From an uncultured Selenomonadales bacterium (GTDB lineage Bacteria; Bacillota; Negativicutes; Selenomonadales; Selenomonadaceae), in the NCBI GenBank assembly GCA_937910665.1, contig CALEPR010000129.1, forward strand, positions 1 to 33,698: 33,698 nt of DNA, in the 5' to 3' direction. The notes beneath the pieces are model-generated. The model saw nothing but the letters and a program-made list of their open reading frames with translations, was not told the origin of the DNA and did no database searches. Positions within the stretch are counted from its first letter, which is position 1; every line of letters starts with the position of its first letter. The position numbers and the translations under genes were made by a program. This document shows positions 1-7,107 of the stretch, piece after piece.

Positions 1-147
1 GAAAATTTTATCGGCAACTTTGTGATCGCTGCAGAGAAAATTGCCGACAAAATTGTGAAGGTCAATCGAAATCTTGAAAAAAGTTATTTGGAAATTTTTG
101 ACAGATATTTCACGGCAAAAAAATTATCGTTCGCGAAGAAGATTTAA
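1..147 (+). CDS. C-terminal end of an unknown protein (5' end outside window)
   Basis: Reading frame 1 is open from the first base to a TAA at 145-147. Its first 33 or so codons are almost identical to codons 10-42 of the next gene, including the stretch ENFIGNFVIAAEKIADKI. After that it diverges and ends with a short lysine-rich tail, AKKLSFAKKI. It is therefore either the end of a tandem paralogue or a copy truncated by duplication; the missing 5' end decides which. I do not recognise the family. The frame and shared sequence are seen directly; paralogy is inference. Confidence 0.55.
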   Translation, partial: ENFIGNFVIAAEKIADKIVKVNRNLEKSYLEIFDRYFTAKKLSFAKKI

Positions 148-330
148 AAAAATTTTTTCGGTGGACGATATTTTTTTTGAAAATTTTTTTGCGGAAGTGA
201 TTTTTATGAAGGAAACTGTACTCAGACTTGAAGAAAATTTTATCGGCAACTTTGTGATCGCTGCAGAGAAAATTGCCGACAAAATTGAAAAGGTCAATCG
301 AAATCTTGAAAAAAGTTATTTGGAAATTTT
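1..330 (+). repeat. 98-bp direct repeat, copies at 1-98 and 233-330
   Basis: Bases 1-98 recur at 233-330 (offset 232) with only about two mismatches, in the GTG/GAA codon near base 56. The identity covers silent positions and stops abruptly at base 99/331. Both copies are read in the same protein frame relative to their own genes. This indicates a recent segmental duplication or gene conversion between neighbouring paralogues. Confidence 0.85.
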
Positions 331-895
331 GGAGGACGCAAAAAATAATTCTGTTGACAAAGAAAATATGACTTTGGAAGAATACAAAAATTTTGTCACG
401 GAAAAAATTTTGCAAACGTCTCGACATTTTTCGCGCTTCAAAGATGATATTTCGGTTGTTTTGACCGACAAAACTTTTGCCGCCATGAAAAATAATTCCG
501 AGTATGAAAGTTGGGTTCTGAATCGCCTGAAAGATGAATTGAATTTTCCCGACTATCTTTGTTTTTATCCCGGCAATTTCGGCAGGAGCGAAACTTTTCA
601 GTTCGGCGAAACTCAGGAAGATTATCGCGGCTATTCAATCGGAAAATTTTCTGCAAGAAAAAATTTCCAATCGCAAGAAAAAAGTTATTGGGAGTTGCGT
701 CTGGAAAAATTAAAAAAGCGTCTTGAGGCGGAGCAGGAATATTTTCTCGAACGCCAACAACTCATCAAGGCGAACGAACAGACAGCGGAGCGGCGAGCGA
801 TTGAAAATTCTGCAATAGGACTTGACGACGAAACAAAAACTCAACTGCCGATTACAGGAGTGCCGGCAAATATTTTGCTTGATTTGCTGACTTGA
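206..895 (+). CDS. Unknown charged protein, 229 aa
   Basis: I chose the ATG at 206, which has GGAAG about 8 bases upstream. The in-frame TTG at 74 has no such site, and its extra 44 codons fall inside and just after the duplicated block of the preceding gene. No signal peptide or membrane segment is visible. The protein is rich in Lys, Glu and Phe and looks mostly helical. A heptad-like stretch follows the start (EKIADKIEKVNRNLEKSYLE), an aromatic patch lies in the middle (YLCFYPGNFGRSETFQF), and a Gln/Glu/Lys/Arg helix lies near residues 165-200 (WELRLEKLKKRLEAEQEYF). The paralogous fragment just upstream suggests a small multicopy family. Function unknown. Confidence 0.65.
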   Translation: MKETVLRLEENFIGNFVIAAEKIADKIEKVNRNLEKSYLEILEDAKNNSVDKENMTLEEYKNFVTEKILQTSRHFSRFKDDISVVLTDKTFAAMKNNSEYESWVLNRLKDELNFPDYLCFYPGNFGRSETFQFGETQEDYRGYSIGKFSARKNFQSQEKSYWELRLEKLKKRLEAEQEYFLERQQLIKANEQTAERRAIENSAIGLDDETKTQLPITGVPANILLDLLT

Positions 896-918
896 AAAAA
901 AATTTTTAAAACCAAAAC

Positions 919-955
919 AAAAAAGCGCATTCAAAATTTGATTGCGCCTTTTTGT
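919..955. terminator. Bidirectional intrinsic terminator
   Basis: An inverted repeat (GCGCATTCAAA / TTTGATTGCGC, one mismatch) has an A-run on its left and a T-run on its right. It lies between two converging genes, the unknown gene ending at 895 and pfkA ending at 983, and can serve both. Confidence 0.75.
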
Positions 956-982
956 TTGTTAATAATTTTTTGATCTATATTT

Positions 983-1945
983 TTATGCGAGAACTTTTGC
1001 CAAACGCATATACATCGGATCGAGAGTTTTTTTGTTATTGACAGCGTCATGAAGATTGATCGAAACGACATGACCGCGATTGAAACCGAAAACAATATCC
1101 GACAAGCCGGAAATAATTGCAAGTGCGGCGTGTTCGCCAAGCTGACTTGCTTTGACGCGGTCGATAACGGAAGGAGATCCTCCGCGCTGAATGTGACCGA
1201 GTTTTGAAACTCTGGTATCAAGTCCTGTCTTTTCTGCGACAATAGGACCAATTTCAGCCGCCTTACCTGCGCCCTCTGCAACGACCATCAAAATATATCG
1301 TTTGCCTTTTGCGTATTCTTCTTTCATATTTTCGCAAATTGCATCCAAGTCGAAAGGTTCTTCAGGAACTAAAATATATTCCGCGCCGCCGGAAATTCCC
1401 GCGACCATAGCGAGCCAACCGCTGTTGCGTCCCATAACTTCCAAAACAATAATTCTGCGGTGAGCAGAAGCAGTGTCGCGAAGTTTATTCATCGCGTCAA
1501 TAATTGTGTTAGCCGCAGTGTCGCAACCGATCGTGTAGTCGCTGCCCCAAACGTCGTTGTCAATAGTTCCCGGCAGTCCGACAATCGGGATTCCTGTTTC
1601 CTTGCTCAAAGTCGATGCTCCGCGCAGACTTCCATCGCCGCCGACAACAACCAAACCTTGAATACCGCGATCGACAAGATTTTTATATCCCAACATTCTG
1701 CCTTCAGGAGTTTGAAAACGTTTGCAACGTGCAGTGCCGAGAAAAGTTCCGCCGCGCTGAATAATGTCGCTAACGTCCTTTGATACCATTTCAAACATTT
1801 CTTCGTCAAGCAAACCATGATAGCCGCCGCGAATACCCCAAACTTTAACGCCTTGATGCAAAGCCGTACGCGTCACGGCACGAACTGCCGCATTCATTCC
1901 CGGACTGTCTCCACCGCTTGTCATAACTGCTATACTTTTGAGCAT
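983..1945 (-). CDS. pfkA: 6-phosphofructokinase (ATP-dependent)
   Basis: Phosphorylates fructose 6-phosphate to fructose 1,6-bisphosphate, the committing step of glycolysis, in the cytoplasm. At 320 aa it is the usual length of bacterial PfkA. Visible motifs are the nucleotide loop GGDSPGMNA (residues about 11-19), GGDGSLRGA, the catalytic block GTIDNDVWGSDYTIGCDTA, MGRNSGWLA, and HIQRGGSPSVIDR. I chose the start at 1945 because AGGGAGG lies 7-8 bases upstream; a longer open frame to 2047 only adds a non-homologous extension. It is a single gene converging on the unknown gene at 206-895, with a shared terminator. Whether it is allosteric cannot be read from the sequence with certainty. Confidence 0.97.
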   Translation of the reverse strand: MLKSIAVMTSGGDSPGMNAAVRAVTRTALHQGVKVWGIRGGYHGLLDEEMFEMVSKDVSDIIQRGGTFLGTARCKRFQTPEGRMLGYKNLVDRGIQGLVVVGGDGSLRGASTLSKETGIPIVGLPGTIDNDVWGSDYTIGCDTAANTIIDAMNKLRDTASAHRRIIVLEVMGRNSGWLAMVAGISGGAEYILVPEEPFDLDAICENMKEEYAKGKRYILMVVAEGAGKAAEIGPIVAEKTGLDTRVSKLGHIQRGGSPSVIDRVKASQLGEHAALAIISGLSDIVFGFNRGHVVSINLHDAVNNKKTLDPMYMRLAKVLA

Positions 1946-2188
1946 ATCGAAATCCTCCCTCTTGCCTTCGTCACAAATTTTTACAGCGACCTTTCTTTCC
2001 ATTCGCAGAAATTTTCTACATAATATCATAAATTCGTCAATTTGCAAATAAGTTTTCCAATAAGCGTCTGCCGATTTATGCGCAAGAACCGAGAAAAATT
2101 TCGCTGAAAGAAAAATTAAACTAAAAAAAACTAAGAACCCATACCTAGCTGCTTAAACGGTTAATACAGTTTCTAAATACAATGTTAA

Positions 2189-2263
2189 GCGAAAATTTGA
2201 CGACAGTTATTGATGGCAGGAGCGAATGACTGTGAAGTCTGAAGTTTGAAAAAAATTTTTCGC
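2189..2263 (+). other. Candidate structured leader in the pfkA-dnaG gap
   Basis: The 422-bp divergent gap 1946-2367 holds no credible gene. Within it, GCGAAAATTT (2189-2198) can pair with AAATTTTTCGC (about 2253-2263, one bulged T), enclosing a second hairpin: ACAGTTATT (2203-2211) against AATGACTGT (2225-2233) with a 13-base loop. Just upstream, 2163-2175 carries a half copy of the dispersed dyad (ATACAGTTTCT). No known riboswitch consensus was recognised. A folded 5' leader of dnaG is possible; chance pairing in AT-rich DNA is the alternative. Confidence 0.3.
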
Positions 2264-2367
2264 GTAAACTGTTTTGCTATTTCCTAAAAGTAATTGGCAA
2301 GATTTTTTTTACCAAAAAAGGAAATTTGCAAGCGGCAGGGAATATAAAGGCAACGGAGGGAAAGGCA

Positions 2368-4191
2368 GTGAGTAGCGCAGAGTTAAATGAATTTGTTGAA
2401 AAGGTACGCGAGCGTTCGGATATTGTGTCAGTAGTTTCAAGGTATGTTCAGCTCAACTTGAAAGGTGGAAAGTATTGGGCGTGTTGTCCGTTCCACGACG
2501 AAAAAACTGCGTCGTTCTCGGTCACGCCGGATAAAGGTCTTTTTTATTGTTTCGGCTGTCACGAGGGCGGAAATCTTTTCAACTTCATTTCAAAAATTGA
2601 AAATATCAGCTACTTCGATGCGGTGAAACTTCAAGCCGAGCGAGTCGGTGTTCCTTTGCCTTCGCGAAAAAAAACTCCGCGCGAATTGGAGCAGGAGAAC
2701 GAAGAAAAAATTTTGCGGAAGATTGTCGAGCAGGCAAAAAATTTTTATCGAGATTTTTTGATTGAGACGGCGGAGGGCGAAACAGGCAGGAAATATTTAA
2801 ATTCGCGTGGAATAACTATCGACGTGATAGAAAAATTTCAACTTGGTTACGCTCCAAACTCTTGGGAAAGTCTGGCAAAAAATTTTTTGCGGCGCGGTTT
2901 TACTGAAAAGCAACTTGTTTCTGCAGGACTTGTTTCGGAAAGGAAAGGCAGCGGCGTTTATGACAGGATGCGCGGGCGTGTGATAATTCCAATCGCAGAT
3001 ATTTTTGGACATGTTGTAGGTTTTGGCGGAAGGATTTTAAATTCCGAAGATGAAAAAAATTCTCCGAAATATCTGAACAGCCCTGAAACAATTTTGTTCA
3101 ACAAGCGCAATTTGCTTTTCGGACTGGACAAGGCGCACGATTCCATAAGCAAAAAAAATTGTGCGATAGTTGTCGAAGGTTACATGGACGCAATCTCATT
3201 GGTCAGCGCAGGTGTTGAAAATGTTGTTGCGACTCTTGGAACTTCCTTCACTGTCGAACACGCGAAATTGATTCTGCGATATGCGCGGAAAATAATTTTT
3301 TGCTATGACAGCGACGATGCCGGGCAAAAGGCGACAGTCAGAGCCTTGCCGATTGTTCGCGAGGCGGGCGCAGAAGTTTTTGTAATCACTGTGCCGGACG
3401 GCAAAGATCCCGACGACTTCATACGCAAGCACGGAAAAAAAGATTTTGACAAGTTGATAAAAAATGCGCTCGGTCTTGTCGAATACAGAATGAATTTTGT
3501 TCTAAAGACAACGGAACATTCGACGCTTGGAGGAAAAATTGACGCACTGAGAAAAATTTTGCCTGTCGTCGTCAACGTAAAAAGTTCTACAAGGCGGAGC
3601 GAGTACAGTAAAAAAATTTCCCGCGAGCTTGTCTTGGATGAAAGCGTAGTTTTGCAGGAGTGGCAGAAATTTTCTAACCAATCTGCAGACGAAGTTTCAA
3701 AATTGCCGCAGAAAAAGTTTCAAGTCAAAACTCCTGCAAAAAATAAATTCGACTCGGCGAAAATAGCGGCAGGCGAAGTGATTTTGAGAATGGCTTGGCA
3801 TGAATGTGATTTACTTGGTTATGTGTTGTCGCTTGTGCCGAAGGAAGTTTTTCCAAAAGTTCACAGGGAAATTATCGACTACCTTGAAAAATGTTTTGCC
3901 GAAGACCGACGACCAAATGATGTCACGGCGGCGGCAGAGTTAAGCGAGACGGCAAATACAGAGCTTTCACGCATAATCTTGAGCGGTTCGGATTCTCCCC
4001 GTGACAATGAACTTTCAGCCTTTGAAGATTCTGTAAAAACGCTTCGACTGGCTTATATGAAAGAGGTTTATGCGCGAAAATTAAGGGAAACCGAAAATTA
4101 TATAGATAGCGGAAATCCCGAGTACGCAAAATTATTTCGGGAGTCGCTGAAATTAAAAAATGAAATGGATGAATTACGGTTTGCGATTTAA
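2368..4191 (+). CDS. dnaG: DNA primase
   Basis: Synthesises RNA primers at the replication fork with the replicative helicase. The CHC2-type zinc finger is complete: C40, H43, C61, C64 (CPFH ... CFGC). The catalytic core follows, with GYMDAISLVSAG and the Toprim acidic motif YDSDDAG. The last 180 or so residues are the divergent helicase-binding region. Length 607 aa is normal. I chose the GTG at 2368 because GGAGGG lies 7 bases upstream; an in-frame TTG at 2326 would add 14 unconserved residues. rpoD follows 32 bp downstream, the classic macromolecular-synthesis arrangement. The leader contains possible RNA structure (2189-2263). Confidence 0.97.
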   Translation: MSSAELNEFVEKVRERSDIVSVVSRYVQLNLKGGKYWACCPFHDEKTASFSVTPDKGLFYCFGCHEGGNLFNFISKIENISYFDAVKLQAERVGVPLPSRKKTPRELEQENEEKILRKIVEQAKNFYRDFLIETAEGETGRKYLNSRGITIDVIEKFQLGYAPNSWESLAKNFLRRGFTEKQLVSAGLVSERKGSGVYDRMRGRVIIPIADIFGHVVGFGGRILNSEDEKNSPKYLNSPETILFNKRNLLFGLDKAHDSISKKNCAIVVEGYMDAISLVSAGVENVVATLGTSFTVEHAKLILRYARKIIFCYDSDDAGQKATVRALPIVREAGAEVFVITVPDGKDPDDFIRKHGKKDFDKLIKNALGLVEYRMNFVLKTTEHSTLGGKIDALRKILPVVVNVKSSTRRSEYSKKISRELVLDESVVLQEWQKFSNQSADEVSKLPQKKFQVKTPAKNKFDSAKIAAGEVILRMAWHECDLLGYVLSLVPKEVFPKVHREIIDYLEKCFAEDRRPNDVTAAAELSETANTELSRIILSGSDSPRDNELSAFEDSVKTLRLAYMKEVYARKLRETENYIDSGNPEYAKLFRESLKLKNEMDELRFAI

Positions 4192-4223
4192 AAATTTAAA
4201 TCTAATGAAAAGGGGGCTGCAAT

Positions 4224-5396
4224 ATGGCTGGAGATAATAAAACCGCATCACATAAGACAACGGGCGGCGATAATCGCAGCTCTCAAATTGTTGCAATGCT
4301 TTTCGATAAGGCCTCAAAGAATGGCGGGAAATTACCTCAAAGCGATCTCTTGGAGGCGACTCAAGGATTGGACTCGGTGCCCGACAAAGCTGCCGCCGAG
4401 TGGGATTACATTTATGAAGAATTGACAAACAAAGGCGTTGAATTCGTCGATGACACGGATATGGAAGATTCTTCGATAGATGATCAGACAGAAAATTCCG
4501 ACTCAAAATCTGAATCGGCGACGCAGAAAGAAGTTGTTGACGATATCGATCTTGCGGCGGACGGGCTCAGCATTGATGATCCTGTCAGAATGTATTTGAA
4601 GGAAATTGGACGCGTTCCCCTCTTGACGGCGCAGGAAGAAGTTGCTCTTGCAAAAAGAATGGAAGCCGGCGACGAGGACGCACAAAAAGAATTGGCAGAG
4701 GCAAATTTGCGTTTGGTCGTCAGCATCGCAAAAAGATATGTCGGTCGCGGAATGTTGTTTTTGGATCTGATTCAGGAAGGTAATTTAGGCTTAATAAAAG
4801 CTGTCGAAAAATTTGACTACAACAAAGGCTACAAATTTTCAACCTACGCAACTTGGTGGATTAGGCAAGCAATAACTCGCGCGATTGCGGATCAGGCGCG
4901 AACGATAAGAATACCTGTTCACATGGTGGAGACAATTAACAAACTGATTCGAGTTTCCAGACAACTTTTGCAAAAGCATGGACGCGAACCGACTATCGAG
5001 GAAATTGCCGAAGAAATGGAAGTCAGCGTCGAGCGTGTTCGCGAAATTATGAAAATCGCGCAGGAACCTGTCTCGCTTGAAACTCCGATTGGCGAGGAAG
5101 AAGATTCGCACTTAGGCGACTTCATCGAAGATCACGATGCGCCCGCTCCGGCAGACGCAGCATCATTTATGCTCTTGAAGGAACAACTCGCTGAAGTTTT
5201 GAGTACTTTAACAGATCGTGAGAAAAAAGTTTTGAAGTTGCGTTTTGGACTTGAGGACGGAAAAGCAAGAACGCTTGAGGAAGTCGGAAAGAGTTTTAAT
5301 GTCACTCGCGAAAGAATCAGACAGATTGAAGCGAAGGCTTTGAGAAAACTCAGACATCCCAGCCGCAGCAAAAAATTGAAAGACTTTTTGGACTGA
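4224..5396 (+). CDS. rpoD: Primary sigma factor RpoD/SigA
   Basis: Housekeeping sigma-70 factor directing RNA polymerase to TTGACA/TATAAT promoters. The order is a short region 1.1 (about residues 14-80), an acidic linker, region 1.2 (DDPVRMYLKEIG), region 2 (ANLRLVVSIAKRY, FLDLIQEGNLGLIKAVEKFD, YATWWIRQAI), region 3, and region 4 with the helix-turn-helix (RTLEEVGKSFNVTRERIRQI). At 390 aa it is the compact Bacillota form without the large non-conserved region of proteobacterial RpoD. AGGGGG lies about 7 bases before the ATG. It is probably co-transcribed with dnaG. Confidence 0.97.
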   Translation: MAGDNKTASHKTTGGDNRSSQIVAMLFDKASKNGGKLPQSDLLEATQGLDSVPDKAAAEWDYIYEELTNKGVEFVDDTDMEDSSIDDQTENSDSKSESATQKEVVDDIDLAADGLSIDDPVRMYLKEIGRVPLLTAQEEVALAKRMEAGDEDAQKELAEANLRLVVSIAKRYVGRGMLFLDLIQEGNLGLIKAVEKFDYNKGYKFSTYATWWIRQAITRAIADQARTIRIPVHMVETINKLIRVSRQLLQKHGREPTIEEIAEEMEVSVERVREIMKIAQEPVSLETPIGEEEDSHLGDFIEDHDAPAPADAASFMLLKEQLAEVLSTLTDREKKVLKLRFGLEDGKARTLEEVGKSFNVTRERIRQIEAKALRKLRHPSRSKKLKDFLD

Positions 5397-5484
5397 AATA
5401 TTTTTGTCGATGACGATCACGGCAGCATAATGAATTTAATTTTGATCTGTCGCTCGCAACTTTTTAGAAAAATAAAAAAATTTT

Positions 5485-5510
5485 CCCCCCCGAAATGGGG
5501 GATAATTTTT
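5485..5510 (+). terminator. Terminator after rpoD
   Basis: A C-run (5485-5491) and G-run (5497-5501) form a GC hairpin closing on GAAAT. Flanking AAAATT/AATTTTT can extend the stem, and a short T-run follows. It lies 89 bp past the rpoD stop. The rest of the gap 5397-5710 holds one dispersed dyad (5526-5545) and no gene. Confidence 0.6.
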
Positions 5511-5525
5511 AGAATGGAGAAATTG

Positions 5526-5545
5526 GAAACTGTGAATACAAGTTC
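5526..5545. repeat. Solo copy of the dispersed 20-bp dyad
   Basis: GAAACTGT-GAAT-ACAAGTTC fits the pattern GAANNTGT-N4-ACANNTTC that recurs through the window (6995, 7087, 16615, 16702, 22709, 24886, 24999, 26157). Here it stands alone between rpoD and the GT51 gene. Confidence 0.65.
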
Positions 5546-5710
5546 GACAGTAAGTAGGCGAGAGAGCAAAAATGTGATAAAATTTTTTCCTGCATTTTTG
5601 AAATGAGTAGAAAGTTTGAAAGTTTGTCGGCAAAAAATATTGTCGAATTTTTTCATGGAAAATTATCTTTACGATAATCGAGAGGAAAATTTTTTTAAAG
5701 GAAGGATTTA

Positions 5711-6670
5711 ATGGAAAATCAAAAACCGAAACAAAAGCGTTCATTTAAATTTGTCATAAGATTTATTCTTTTCATCATTTCACTTATATTTGTATTTTTC
5801 GCGTCATTTTTTATTACGCTTTACATAAATTCTTCCACGCCGAAAGAAAATATTTCTGCGGGTGTGGATTTGGTTACCGACTTGACTGAGAGCGGCAAAA
5901 AAAATTCTGCGTCAACTTCGAGTGCCACAGAAAAATTTTCTGAACCTGTAAAAAATTCTCCGTCCGCAAGTTCTTCGACTGAAAAAATTTCAGGCAACAA
6001 AAAAAATTCTTCCTCGACTTCAAAGCGCGAGTTAGGATTTTTTCAGCGTTGGGACAGATTAAATAACATTGAAAAAGCCGTGAACGAAAAAGTTTATAAA
6101 AATTCCGACTATGTTTTTCTTTCCAACATTCCAAAAGACTTACAGAAGGCGATTATTGCGGTCGAGGACGCGCGATTTTATACTCACGACGGTTATGACC
6201 TGAAAGGTATCACGCGCGCCGCAGTGGACAATTTGGAGGCAGGAGCGATTGAGGAAGGCGGCTCGACGATCACTCAACAACTTGCAAAAAATCTTTTCCT
6301 GAACAATGAGCAATCTTTTTTGCGGAAGGCAGAGGAACTTTTGCTTGCCGGAGAAATTGAAAAACATTACTCGAAAGATAAAATTTTGGAATTTTATTTG
6401 AACACAATTTATTTTGGCTCCGGCTACTATGGAATTTCTGCCGCCGCTCAAGGATATTTCGGAAAAGAGCCGAAAGAGTTGACTCTCGCCGAATCCGCTA
6501 TGTTAGCCGGTTTGCCGAATGCTCCTTCGCTATATTCGCCGTACGTCAATTTCAAGCTGGCGAAAAAAAGACAGTTGAAAGTTATCGACGCTATGCTTCG
6601 CGAAAAAGTTATCAGCTCGACGCAAGCGGAGGACGCGAGGATTGAGGAAATTATTTTGGTGCGCGAGTAA
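5711..6670 (+). CDS. Monofunctional peptidoglycan glycosyltransferase (GT51)
   Basis: Polymerises lipid II into glycan strands at the outer face of the inner membrane. One N-terminal membrane helix (about 14-41) is followed by a Ser/Lys/Asn low-complexity linker (about 55-100) with repeated KNS and STEK words, then a GT51 domain (about 115-310). Visible motifs are EDARFYTHDGYD with the catalytic Glu, GGSTITQQLAKN, a RKAEELLLAGEIEKHYSK block, and ILEFYLNTIYFG. No transpeptidase domain follows, so it is MtgA-like or a PBP1 head without its tail; 319 aa suits this. AAGGAAGGA lies just before the ATG. The 52-residue gene downstream may be co-transcribed. Confidence 0.9.
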   Translation: MENQKPKQKRSFKFVIRFILFIISLIFVFFASFFITLYINSSTPKENISAGVDLVTDLTESGKKNSASTSSATEKFSEPVKNSPSASSSTEKISGNKKNSSSTSKRELGFFQRWDRLNNIEKAVNEKVYKNSDYVFLSNIPKDLQKAIIAVEDARFYTHDGYDLKGITRAAVDNLEAGAIEEGGSTITQQLAKNLFLNNEQSFLRKAEELLLAGEIEKHYSKDKILEFYLNTIYFGSGYYGISAAAQGYFGKEPKELTLAESAMLAGLPNAPSLYSPYVNFKLAKKRQLKVIDAMLREKVISSTQAEDARIEEIILVRE

Positions 6671-6749
6671 AATTTTTTTTATTGAAAGTTTAAAATCTGT
6701 CGATTAAAATTCAAGCAGAAAAGATTTTTTGGGAAAGGAGTTGGCTGAA

Positions 6750-6908
6750 ATGAAAAAATTTTTTAAATGGTTGCTTTTAATAGTCATTCCTTTCGGCTGG
6801 CTTCTTTACATTTTGCTGAACAAAAAGTGGCGAAGATTTTTTGTCTGGAAAGTAACAAAATTTTTTCGCTCACTCAAACAGTCGCATGGAGTGACAGTTT
6901 TTCTTTAG
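6750..6908 (+). CDS. Small membrane protein, 52 aa
   Basis: The ATG at 6750 is preceded by AAAGGAG with 9-base spacing, and the frame ends in TAG at 6906-6908. The peptide starts MKKFFKWLLLIVIPFGWLLY, one predicted membrane helix, followed by a strongly basic tail with tryptophans and phenylalanines (NKKWRRFFVWKVTKFFRSLK). It lies 79 bp after the GT51 gene and just before a good terminator, so it is probably the last gene of that unit. Not recognised. A role next to the glycosyltransferase, or a membrane-active peptide, are both guesses. Confidence 0.6.
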   Translation: MKKFFKWLLLIVIPFGWLLYILLNKKWRRFFVWKVTKFFRSLKQSHGVTVFL

Positions 6909-6933
6909 ACAAATAAAATTTTATAAAAAAATT

Positions 6934-6963
6934 ATCCTGCCAATTTCCTGACAGGATTTTTTT
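6934..6963 (+). terminator. Intrinsic terminator of the GT51/small-protein unit
   Basis: ATCCTG (6934-6939) pairs with CAGGAT (6952-6957), and the pairing can extend one or two bases inward. A run of seven T follows. It sits 25 bp after the small membrane gene. Confidence 0.75.
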
Positions 6964-6994
6964 ATAAAAATTTTTTCAAAAAACTAAAATCTTA

Positions 6995-7107
6995 AACCTT
7001 GTACTCACAAGTTTCGGGGAGAAGAGAGGGATTAGTTGTTAGTTTTTTTCTAACCACTAATTCCCAGCCCCTTAACCCTATTCTCTGAAGCTGTGAATAC
7101 AGTTTCT
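6995..7107. repeat. Dispersed nested-palindrome element, copy A
   Basis: Two end dyads (6995-7015 and 7087-7107) enclose an internal hairpin: GGGATTAGTTGTTAG, a loop of seven T, then CTAACCACTAATTCCC. AGCCCCTTAACCC follows. The 25 bases at 7053-7077 recur exactly, inverted, at 17597-17621. The right dyad reaches the last base of the chemoreceptor stop codon, so the element forms that gene's 3' flank. Confidence 0.7.

Noticed and set aside
74..205. Extended N-terminus for the unknown gene at 206
   Set aside because: The TTG start lies in the duplicated block of the upstream gene, in a different frame from the conserved one; the ATG at 206 has a ribosome site.
5662..5678. Possible Fur-like dyad ATTATC-N5-GATAAT before the GT51 gene
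   Set aside because: The half-sites are in the reverse orientation to a Fur box, and short AT dyads are common here.
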